This document shows positions 24,769 to 34,667 of a stretch of 64,000 bases of DNA, piece by piece. This DNA is from Lunularia cruciata (taxonomy: Eukaryota > Streptophyta > Marchantiopsida > Lunulariales > Lunulariaceae): positions 39,346,243-39,410,242 of the forward strand of contig OX419761.1 of the NCBI GenBank assembly GCA_948567375.1, written 5' to 3'. The first letter of the stretch is position 1. Every line of letters begins with the position of its first letter. The position numbers and the translations under genes are program-made. A model generated the notes under the pieces. It had not been told where the DNA came from and made no database searches. It saw nothing but the letters and a program-made list of their open reading frames with translations.

Positions 24769-27114
24769 TAGAGCTAATTCTCAATATAATGACACCTATT
24801 GGGGCGGAATGAGGTGTCACTATTGAGAAGGTGTCCCTATGTTGAATCATGCAATTCAGAGTTGAGTTTAGGTTTACATTTGAATAGAAAAAGTTTTTTG
24901 ATAGGATTTTAACAATATGTTTATTTGATTTACAAGCCATGGCAAAATGGATACAAAGCTAGCATGGCTCACCCTAGATCAAAAATTGAGAGTTGTCAAT
25001 TGTGTCAAAGCTGGTAAAATGCAAAGTGAAGTTGCTATTTACTTTGAAGTATCATGACCAATGGTGAACAAATTATAAAATATTCAGACAATCATAGCAA
25101 ATATTGACCAATCAATTTCAAGTGGGTGTAAGAAGAATCTTTGACCTGCTCATTGTGGCTCTTTGGAAGACATCTTGCATCAATGGCATATTCAAGTTTA
25201 TATTGATGCACCTAATCTAAATGTCACAAGGGAGGTTCTTCAAAGCAACGCTAGAGAATTTAGTGACATAATCTTGAATAATTATGTTGATGATATTACT
25301 CCAAATCATAATCAACATGATTTTAATGCATCAAATTGTTGGCTCCAAAATTATCTGAACTGGAAAAGTAACACCAACAAGCATTATTGTGGGGAGCATA
25401 GCTCTATAGATCCTATAGTACTTGAGAAGCGGCTAGTTGATATTTGCCAATGTTTGGAGAATTTTCCATTGGAAAATATTTGGGATGTTAATAAAACCAC
25501 ATTGCAACATAGTACCACTTCTTCATAATCATATGTGACCATGAATAGTGACAGATGAGGAGTCAAATGGTATAAAGATTGTATTACAATGATATCAATA
25601 TTGACTGCACCATGTGAAAAACTTGCCGTCTAAGTGATTTGCAAATCAAAGCAACCACAAGCCTTGAAAGGCATCAAGATCAACAATGCTTACAATGTCA
25701 TGTATGATTACCAAGCCAAAGCATGGCAAGATGGGAGTCTTCAATGTTACATTTGCTTCATTGCATCAATAAAGAGGCAAGGCAATGTTTCTTACACTTC
25801 TTTATTCTTCTTGATAATTGCAATTTTCTACTAAGATTTTGGATCCAAATGGTTCTATTGAAACATCATTCATATTTGAGGAGACAATTATGATCTTTTC
25901 TTTCCACCAAATGCCACAAGCGATTGCCAACCGCTTGATAAGGTATCATTTAATCTTTTAAAGCTTGCTTTTGCAAGGCACAACTATGCATGCTTCTTTC
26001 ACAATACAAACGGTGGTAAAGTTTGCAAGATTTGACATCAACATACAGATTTCCTTTACATCAACACACTCACATGCAAAAATGAACTTCAATCAGTATA
26101 GGAAGCTTATGACAAATTCTTTGAAAAAACAATCAAATGTTGCTTTGCAAAAGAAAATGAGCTTCCTTCTTTAGTGCTACCAAAACTAATACAAATTGTA
26201 GCAAGGATCGATCTATTTTTTGTGATGAGAATGATTACAACATCATAAAGTTGATTAACATGATGGCCTTTGTCCAACTTCACAATGTCTTCGCAGACTC
26301 ACTTTGCATTTCAAGCAACATATTGGAAGAGTCTATTAAGTTGATCAACTTTGTTAAAGATAAGCACACTGGCAGCTTAGTGATAGATATGCCCAAGATC
26401 ATTGAGAGTGTATTGAGTCTAGTGACTTGAAAATTGAGATAGATTCTAAGGATGATGATATTGCAAAACTAGTTTCAATCAAGACTGCTATTATTGTGGT
26501 TGAAACTACTCAAAAGTATTTGTTATTTTGTGCACCTTTGTCATCATACTCCTCAAAGGTTATTGTTACAATTACTCGTACCAGGTTCTATGTACATTGC
26601 AGAACAAATTGGTGGAAGATCAAGAAAATAAGAAATCTATAGAACCTCCAGCAATCATCAATCAAATATTCTTTGCAAACTCGTAGTTTGCAAAGAAACT
26701 CTTTGTTTGCATCTTATGTATGCTTGTTCTTGTCAAGCATCATAGTTTATAGCATAGATTGAATACAAAATCATTTATCAACACTTATTTTATAATGTGA
26801 TATCTCTATATTTTTTCTCTATCACAGATTTTCCAGTGATGTTTTCTATTGCAAAGAGAGACCCAGCTGGGGACAAGGACCCCATTCCCCAGCCGTTACT
26901 CGCTATTATCGGTTGGTTTTAATATCATAATATCTAATTTCACCTCTCTATAGTGATCCTACTATAATGACAAGTACATGTCACTATTAGTAAATAATGA
27001 TACCTTATCACTATCTTTAGCCTTTTCTAGATAAATTACAATTGTCTTTATCAAGCTATCACTATATCAAGGATCTCACTAAAACAAGGTGTCAATATAG
27101 TGAGGTTAACTCTG
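24769..27114 (+). mobile_element. pogo/Tigger-like DNA transposon (Tc1/mariner superfamily), 2346 bp
   Basis: Terminal inverted repeats of about 27 bp: TAGAGCTAATTCTCAATATA at the left and, reading inward from the right, CAGAGTTAACCTCACTATAT, both continuing into TGACACC. Each end is flanked by TA (24767-24768, 27115-27116), the expected target duplication. Extra CACTAT/GGTGTC motifs repeat near both ends. The transposase frame inside runs in the same direction. Length matches full-size pogo elements. Confidence 0.85.
24947..26640 (+). pseudogene. pogo/Tigger-like transposase
   Basis: One frame carries the protein from ATG 24947, with stops. The CENP-B-type N-terminal helix-turn-helix (LTLDQKLRVVNCVKAGKMQS, EVAIYFEVS) is followed by the second DNA-binding domain (HDFNASNCWLQNYLNWKSN). 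The DDE core starts NIWDVNKTT, where N-x-D-E-T is usual, then reads VICKSKQPQALKGIKI and KAWQDGS. The first catalytic D is shifted or lost. In-frame open stretches are 25163-25528 and 25634-25834. The C-terminal part past 25840 is frameshifted. It would cut and paste the element; now inactive. Confidence 0.82.
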
Positions 27115-27251
27115 TATCATAATTTTAAGGGCTGATTCTTCTTCTTTATTCTACAGTTTTGGCATCGTTATCCTGTTCTCAAAAAAAATCAAAACTCTTG
27201 GCTATACCGAAAAGACCTTAGGGCTTAGGGTTTATATCTGCAAAGACCATT

Positions 27252-27263
27252 GCGTTGATACCA
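27252..27263 (-). promoter_or_regulatory. Primer-binding site (initiator tRNA-Met type)
   Basis: Minus strand TGGTATCAACGC, 10 of 12 matches to the plant consensus TGGTATCAGAGC. On the plus strand it is followed, after TA, by TGATAAAATC, the presumed LTR end. Confidence 0.6.
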
Positions 27264-27265
27264 TA

Positions 27266-27840
27266 TGATAAAATCATTATAATCCACGCACACATAAACA
27301 CAAGGCAAAAGCGCTTCCTCTTGTTTTCTCTGTCACCTTTCAATTAGTTCCTTACTCAAAGTCACTAAAGGTGTCAATACAAAAGATATAAGAAAGGAAA
27401 CATCATCATTCCCTACATGAACTTTATATAATTATAGTAATTTTGTCGACTAACTCGTACACGAAAGATGCTTAAAAAGTAATCATTCGTGTACGAATTA
27501 CTCTAATCATTTTTTGAATAAACCTTGTATAGTAATTGATTTGTTATCCACTGGTTCATGTATGTATAAAGTGTGTAGCACTTGGAAAACCCATTAAGAA
27601 TAACAAGAAAATACCATTACCAAGAGAGAAATGAGAATGTTCGATTAGTAAGATTAGTAACAAAAGGATCACCTTGAACATATACTTTAAGGAATACAAA
27701 TGTCATTTGGATAAGAAGAGACATTGATCACATGAAACATTCAATCACATTAAATACAATGAAATTCACCATGAATACGAGTACTAACAAAGAATACTGA
27801 ATTCATATTTAATGAATAGAAGAAACATTTAGACCGTAAG
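27266..27840 (-). repeat. Probable 5' LTR of the copia element
   Basis: Begins at the PBS boundary (TGATAAAATC on the plus strand); 27325-27385 recurs at 15085-15145. The far end could not be placed, so the upper limit is approximate. Confidence 0.4.
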
Positions 27841-27844
27841 AAGG

Positions 27845-27935
27845 TGACCGCGTAGAAAAAACGAAGGATGGGAAGACCCCATCAAGCCGTACACGGGAGA
27901 GACAAAAAAGGTAAAATGGGGCTAAGCCCCAATAG
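27845..27935 (-). repeat. Dispersed ~90-bp repeat R (copy 5)
   Basis: Best-preserved reverse-orientation copy, with a short palindromic GGGGCTAAGCCCC at one end. 26 kb from its closest relative at 1935. Confidence 0.7.
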
Positions 27936-28085
27936 AGTTCTGTATGAGAAACATTTAGATAGAAAAGGACATCAAATGACAAGAATTGCTTTGAATTTCA
28001 CTTCATTTGACATCCTCTCTATATGGGTTATACTTTGGAACTCAATGGTACTCACGTTGCACATGTACAGCTAATATATAATTGT

Positions 28086-28269
28086 GTACAATGCGTGCAC
28101 CTGCTATTACTCGAACGAGAGAGTGTCCAGATGAGTGACTGTGAAGCTCATGATCAATGGACAAAACAACTACGGGTACACAATGCGTGCAGCTGCTATT
28201 ATTCGAACGAGAGAGTGTCCAGATGAGTGACTGTGAAGCTCCTGATCAATGGACAAAACAACTACGGGT
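28086..28269. repeat. 92-bp tandem duplication
   Basis: Two adjacent units, from about GTACAATGCGTGCA to CAACTACGGGT, nearly identical, sharing the block GAACGAGAGAGTGTCCAGAT. They lie directly before the 84-bp array. Confidence 0.9.
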
Positions 28270-28289
28270 CGGACAACACTGTGTGACAA

Positions 28290-28740
28290 GAAGCTGTCTG
28301 ACAGCATAGGTCAAACGGGGTGAGGATGGCAACATATGTTCAAAAAAGAAGCAAGCCTACTACTGAGTAATTTGGAGAATGTCTGGCGGGATAGGCTACA
28401 CGCATTTGTGAAGATTGCAGGATATGTTCAAATGGATATTCTTGTACTAAGAGTAATTAGAAATCGCCTGGCAGCACAGGCCAAACGAAGTGCCAATATA
28501 GCAGAGTATGTTCAAAGAGAGAACCCTGTCATGAGGGCGATTTGGAGAAAGCCTGGCAGCATAAGTCCAACGAAGTATGAAGGTGGCAGGGATAAGGATA
28601 AGCCTCATTCTGATAATGCTTCTGTAGAATGCCTGGCAGCATATGTAAAACAAAGTGAAGATAGAAGGGTATTATGTCCTCACGGACAAGCCAGGTACTG
28701 CGATTTAGAAATTGTCTGGCAGCACAGGTTACCAATTCCA
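28290..28740. repeat. Degenerate 84-bp minisatellite, six units
   Basis: The motif GCCTGGCAGCATAGG or close variants begin at about 28296, 28381, 28466, 28551, 28631 and 28713. Between them, ATATGTTCAAA and GCGATTTGGAGAA recur at fixed offsets. Most unit lengths are near 84 (28 codons), which is why a 136-codon plus frame (28336-28746) and two minus frames stay open. It ends about 950 bp past the ACY1 stop codon. Confidence 0.85.
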
Positions 28741-28749
28741 GGATAGTGT

Positions 28750-29692
28750 GATTTATACCACCCCAAGTCATACTGTTGGGTAAGTTTGACTTCAATGCTT
28801 GTCTTTTGTTCTCCAGAGAAAATGGAAGATGTCTCTTGCCGGACTACAGATGCAGTTCAGTAGCCGTATCTTCCGATCGCGATACAATTACTTCAATGTA
28901 CAGAAACATACAATTTAACTTTAATCCTGTGCAGTATTATGGAAACTACATAACTGTTTCAAGTACTAGGATTCACCTACGAACCTGAGCTGATAACCAG
29001 ACAACCTTGAGAACGTCACACTTCTGAATGGATTTGCGATTTGTGGAACTTGAGACCGTGAGCATGTCAGCTTATGAACAAGCCTCCATCCCCTCTTGCA
29101 TTTGACTTCTGTTTAATGCTCTTGGTAAAAATGGAGGTAATAAGGTTGAAACAGACGCATCCACATTCTTCAGGTTGACAGACAATCGATCATCACAAAG
29201 ATGTAGTAAACGCAGAAAAGATGTGCTCCAGAATTTTCCAGATTGTTTTGGCTCCAGTATCTACCCAACGTTTAGCAAGACGGGGATCAAAGTTTCATGA
29301 AGAACATTGCAGGAGTAGGTATATTGTTAAATCATGCTAGCAAACACTAATGTCAAAGAGCTGCCTGTTATGGAAAATAGCTGCTTTACCTTCCTGCAGA
29401 ACGTATTGATCCAATTTGATCCTGAAACGTGCGCAACCCTTGTCATCAGTATACGCATCCCCGTCTTGAACTGGTAAAAACTCCGAAGAAGCCTGAAAGC
29501 ATGGAAACAGAGTGCCTTGTTTTGAGTTCCATGCTGAGTTCCTTTAGAAGAGTTCACCAACGACCGTTTAAAACCGCACCGAGTTAAGTGATGTGTTTTA
29601 GTTTAAGTTACGGATTGCGAGAAGGTGAAAATTCTTACAACCAGAGGCTGCAATCAAGCCGTAGTGTCCTTGAGATACACGTGGCCATTTCT
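28750..29692. other. 3' flank of ACY1
   Basis: About 940 bp between the minisatellite and the ACY1 stop codon, expected to include the ACY1 3'UTR (minus strand, just below 29693). Open frames in it (29327-29560 minus, 29588-29908 plus) lack recognisable domains; the second overlaps ACY1 exon 4 antisense. Confidence 0.45.
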
Positions 29693-32106
29693 TCACAGCT
29701 CGGTATGTACGTTCGCATCTGCAGATTCAGGCAGGTCAATAAGGTGGCCAGCGTCGTCATGGGTGCCGGAGAAATCTTTGATGACCTCTCGATAGACTTC
29801 AATCCCTTTCAAGTACTCCTTTATATTCAAAAACTGCAAGGACACCAAGGAAGTGAGAATCTCTATGACATGAAATCGATATATCAAAGAGGTTATTGTG
29901 GAAGTTAAGTACCAGAAACTCTCAACAAATCACAACAAAATAGATAAGGTCCATCATGCTTCAGATTGAAGGAAGAGCCTGTTCACTGACCTCATTGTGA
30001 TTATGCATCAAACTCGGAGTGTTGGACATTGGCGAAAATCCGAATGCAGGGATACCCTTATGTCGAGCAAATCGACAATCTGAGGCGCCACTGCGAGTTT
30101 CTGGGTTGAGAAGCTTTCCTCCGGCGTTGGTAATAGCATCTTTCAAAAGTATCCACCAAGGATTAGAAGCATCTGCTCGAGTTATCAAGGGTTCCCCGAA
30201 TTCATCCCGTACTTGTTCCTTGGTGATAAACTGGAAAAGCACAGGCAACGTTAAACCGAGTGAGTGGGACTTCCTCAAAAGCAGTCACCTTGATCGTAAG
30301 AAGGAAAACATTCCCAATCAATGATTTTGACTCCCCAAAGAGTACTGGAACAGGAATCACACTCAGGCAGTATTTGAATCACACTCATCATTCTCATTGC
30401 GGAAAGATATGCTGGTTTTCTATTTCAACCATTGACAGCAAAACTTTCTTCTCTGCAAATCAAGTCAACTCGCGAAGTAGACGAGCAAAAATAGGAAAAT
30501 AAAAAACAAGGTTTTTGAGATAGTTTCACCAGTGGGGGCCTCAGACTCAAGCTTTACATTTCATCTGATGTTTCTTAGTTATAATAAACCCATCTGGGTG
30601 AAACAGGAACTCAGGTATGGAAACATACATGGACACTGAGATTACGAGAGGCAGGTGCCCACTCTTCGGTAATGAGCTTCTCTAAAGCGTCTGCGTCAGC
30701 ATCTGGTGGCAACCGCATATCAAACCCGGCTTCGGCCACTGATGGTTGCAAGTTCATGATAAAGCCCTGAGAAAACAAGAGAAAAGTGTCAGCGCTTCAG
30801 AAGAGATATAGAAGGTCAGTGACAGCTCCGGGGGCCTAAGACGAAAACCCGAGTGATTAGCCAGGCATGAATTTAGATGAATTTAGCTTCGGGCTTTGGA
30901 TGACTTGCCCATCTTATCTTGCAGATTTTAAACTTCGAAATGAGCTTTAAGCAGGCACAAGATAAGTCTGTGGATAGTGAAATCTATAACCGGAGATAAG
31001 AGCTCTCAGAGCCAGTGACCTACGCTTCAGCTTGACCAGTAGAACTAACCAACACACACTTGAGAAGTAAAGCCTGCAGTTTATAGATCAGCAAGGGCAC
31101 TGTCAACAAGCAGCAACCTCTTAGAGAAACTAGCAAATCCGATTTCACACTTAGATAAAGCAGCAGTTAGGAGGAACAATCAGCAAAGACCTACCGAGGG
31201 GGTGGGAGTGCCAGCTTTGAGGTACACATTGTTGATTGACACTACATCAGCTTCCGCGACAGTCCCGGATCTCCACAGATCTAATTGACTTTCCCGAAAT
31301 GTTGCTATTCGATTGAGAGCTTCTCGCAAATTTTCCTGCGCCATATCTTCAAGGAGCCTCGATCCATGAGCTGGAGCACCTGTAGCTCGTATGTAAAACG
31401 ACCACAAGGCTTTCTCCCGGTTGAACACCCTATAATCATCACTTCCCGATGCAATTCCCTCATCCACCACCACAGCAACATTCAGATCCTGGAACTCATT
31501 TGACTCCATAAACGCCTTGGCTCCATCCTCTCCTCCAATCTCCTCATCAGGAACATAGGAGAAATGTACTGAGCGCAACGGCTGAAACCCAGTTTTCATC
31601 AAATCTCTTGTCGCCTCCAGATACTGCATTCCCACAGACTTCATGTCCTGAGATCCTCTGGCGAAAATGTTCCCCTCTGCATCCACATGAGCCGAAAATG
31701 GAGGATACTTCCATTTGGAGATTTCTGCCGGTACCACATCGGTATGGGAACTAAAAATCACAGAAGCTAATTCTGGGTCTTTGCCTACCCATGTCAGGAG
31801 GACAATGGGCTTCCCTGGAGCGAATTCCAGTATCTTACTGTCAAGCCCAATCGACTGTGCTTGATTTATGAGAAACTTGGTCACTGGCAAATAATTTGGA
31901 GAAGGATGCGCTGTATTTATCATCAGGTAATCTCTGAATCGCATCACTACGGCCTCCTCTACTCCATCGCACGCTGAAATGTAGGCTTCATTGAGGCAGA
32001 AAAAGCTTGTCAATGCTAGAAAAATCCCATAAAGGTGAGCATAACGGACAAACGAGTACCCAAAACCTGTCATGGCAACTGCTCCGCTTCTCGTCATGTG
32101 CCACAT
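29693..32106 (-). CDS. ACY1: Aminoacylase-1 (M20 family N-acyl-amino-acid amidohydrolase), 4 exons
   Basis: Zinc-dependent metallopeptidase-fold enzyme that hydrolyses N-acyl amino acids. I place four exons, all GT-AG and all phase 0: 31195..32106, 30629..30766, 29991..30230 and 29693..29833, giving 476 codons plus TGA. Expected M20 residues are visible: H121 in SSHTDVVP, bridging D154 in RGSQDMKS, catalytic E188 and ligand E189 in PDEEIGGE, E216 in VDEGIAS, and the C-terminal HNHNE at 426-430. The dimerisation segment (roughly 235-350) begins near KALWSFYIRATGAPAHGS. The product is longer than the 430-440 residues usual in plants because of the N-terminus: residues 19-45 are hydrophobic (core YGIFLALTSFF), consistent with a signal peptide or anchor and secretory-pathway entry. 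The first Met is chosen because it keeps that segment; M12 and M55 are alternatives. No frameshift or lost catalytic residue is seen. Family assignment is firm; localisation is inferred. Confidence 0.93.
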
Positions 32107-34667
32107 AGTAAGAAGGATATGGAAGAGAAATCAATTGGGTTGTTCTCCATATGAGATTTAGGTGCTTTACTCTGAAGGTGCAACGGATTGGAGCTCACGA
32201 TTGAAGATCGATGAATTCGTCTGGAGTAAGAAGTCCACTGAATCAAATTTAAACCATGAAGCAGCAGAGAAAGAGCGCTGTATGTCTCTTGCCGACTCCG
32301 GTTTGAATCGTCTTTCTCTGCGGAGGCCCCTTAAATCCTTTAATCGATGCTTCATCAGTATCCATCCCAGAGATTTTGATCACCCGAGACTTTGCAGTGT
32401 TCTTGGTATTACAGGTCTACTGCTAATGTTGCGGCTCTCTTTGAATCTACCTGTACATAAAACGCGGTTGAGAACTATAGGTGGGTTCGTTCATATACTC
32501 CGATTGAGGTTGAAGTGACCGAATTTAACTGGCAAAAAGAGCGATGATCCGGTGACGATCACAGAAGACAAATGGGACTGAGTGATCCCTCAAGATCTGT
32601 AGCTGCCAATGTACGATTGATGAAACCTTTGAAATTGTACTTGTTTACAAAGCTTGCGTTGAGTTGGTGTGGTAACAACTTTTATTCGGATATGGGGTCC
32701 ATTTGGATGTTAAAAAGTTAATAAACAGTAGAGTGTGGAGAATGTGACGACGCAGGTGAAAATTCTGCAAGTAACCTCCTTTTACGAATCTTTCACCGAA
32801 TCTACACAGTTCGTGGTCCCGAGGCCACCTTCTATTCTCAGCAAGGACTGTGAGCCCCAAAATTGAATCTCTTGAATTATCTCTCTTGTGGACATTCCTG
32901 CCGTGGATACCACATACTCGACTTTGGAGCGAGGTGCCGATAGAAGTCAAAATTTTGAGCTTAAAATTGTTTTCAGGATTCCAGCTGCAGACAAACATGT
33001 GGGGATACTAGGTGCGATCAAAATGTAAACTCGTGGGGAGGAGGAAAGTGCAGGTGTATTACCAAGATACCTCTAGCTAGGATCTTTAAACAGCATTCCG
33101 GTGAATGTTGTACAGAGAAAGAATAAAGGATTTGATTTCGACATTGCAAGATAGTTTAGCGGTTTATGATTCTGTTCGGATTCCGATTTGCTCACCATGA
33201 TTAGTAGCAGTCGACGGTCTCAGAAGTTGGAAATCCAAATACGCATTAGCAAATCTAATCCCCATTTTCGGGTCCTCCTGATGTGAACGTCCAGCAGAAG
33301 ACGCTTTGGCATGCGAAACTATACCGAAGTGAAGCCTAAGTTGCAAAACCATTTCTTCAGCATGATATTCATCACCCTGGCTTTTTAAAACACTCCAGTA
33401 AATGAGGCTGCAGTGAGATTTGCGTGGAACATTAAGGCTCGGTGCTCTGGACAATATTGAGAACAGAATACAATGACTCTAGAACGATTAGAAGAACTGG
33501 CCTTCGTACACTAGATTCAAATCACGCCTTTTGGACTTGGTGTACTTGAGTTTTGCATTTCACATTTCAGCTGGTGTGTAGTCACAAGAGATATCCCATT
33601 TTGATAAAGATGTCTGTATGGGACATGTCATGTATGTTTCTTACGAATGCACCAAGTCAAAAAACATGACCTAATTGGCCTCGAGCCCTGGGCCAGGACT
33701 CCTCTCAGTCAAATATAGGGGAATGATTGCTGGCAGCAATGTAGAGGACAGAACTATCCAGCGGCATTGAGTCCTTTACAAAATGAAGCATCTAGATTGT
33801 TTTTGGCCTGGTTGGATGCTCCATATAATGACTTGATTCATAATCGCCTATGATTTAACGATCTCTGAACACTCCTCCATAGCGCCACTAAATGCAAGCG
33901 AAACAAGTGGATTAGTGAAGTTTAATCGGCAGAAAAGTTCCAGGTTGTCTCTCCCGAACATCGGTTTCATTCATATTCTGGACAACTGGCGTCTCCCTTA
34001 CTCCAAACAGTTCTCGTCACTGGTCTCTCATCGCTATTTCCTTACTTGCTTGTGCCAAATGCAAGTAACGTCCATATCCTGGTCCGAGATAGGAAGCAAA
34101 CAAAGGCATGACTCCACGTCCCTGTTCATTCGCTTTTGCCACTTGTCCAAGGAGAATAGCACACTAGCAGAAGTGTACAAAGAAATGGTTGCATGTTACC
34201 GGTAAATCCAACCAATCAGACCCACCAAGCTTAGGCCCCCACCCCCCGAATTGCGGTAAGTCGAGCCAACACGAGGTTGTAGCATACACTGGGATCTTCA
34301 ACGCTATGCTTTAATTGAAGAACCATGTATTATTCTCTGAGCTTTCGGCTCTACTTAGCAGGGCGGTCTAACATGTGCAATTGAAGGCTTTAAACTACTC
34401 CGTTGTTCAGCCAACCAATCTCCTTTCAAAAATGATTTGGATAAGTCTATCAACAATGCTTCCTACAATGGATCCACATCACCTCGGACGTGCACACAGC
34501 TGTGCCAGGCGCGCAAGGATAACACACCCCATCACTTATACATCTGGTGTATTCACAATGTGCGTCCTGTTCAGCCAGCTTTCAAGTAACCATAAAGTTG
34601 AACAGCTAGAACATCCCTCCTTCAAAGGTATTTCTTCAAGGTCGTCACGGATCTCTCATGTACGAAC
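32107..34667. other. Intergenic region between ACY1 and RPN10
   Basis: This 2.56-kb stretch should hold the ACY1 promoter/5'UTR (32107 upward) and the 3' flank of RPN10 (34667 downward). Base composition is more GC-balanced than the flanking repeats. The open frames here (for example 32645-32998 and 33164-33454 on the minus strand) show no recognisable domain or repeat. No TATA box or element could be fixed with confidence. Confidence 0.5.

Larger units (their letters stand above)
19900..27265 (-). mobile_element. Ty1/copia retrotransposon remnant (minus), split by a pogo transposon
   Basis: Read high to low: PBS at 27252-27263, leader (27251 to 27115, interrupted by the pogo element 24769-27114, resuming at 24768), gag start region near 24370, and RT at about 20735-20400. 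The RT shows LVYKLKK, KALCRLEQAP and IYVNDLVLLQSNEENV (copia consensus Y-V-D-D). The middle (21-24 kb) is too decayed for me to assign domains. The 3' LTR was not found. The copia RT motifs and their orientation are clear; the extent is inferred. Confidence 0.65.

Noticed and set aside
1935..27935. Inverted copies of repeat R as terminal inverted repeats of one 26-kb element
   Set aside because: More copies exist inside and outside the pair, and the intervening DNA is made of separately inserted elements.
28086..28740. CRISPR-like array
   Set aside because: Units are contiguous and degenerate without unique spacers, and the genome is eukaryotic.
31285..31503. Plus-strand open frame within ACY1 exon 1
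   Set aside because: Antisense shadow of a well-supported coding exon; no domain of its own.
33505..33530. tRNA-like T-loop motif (GATTCAAATC)
   Set aside because: No matching acceptor stem, D-arm or anticodon arm could be found around it.
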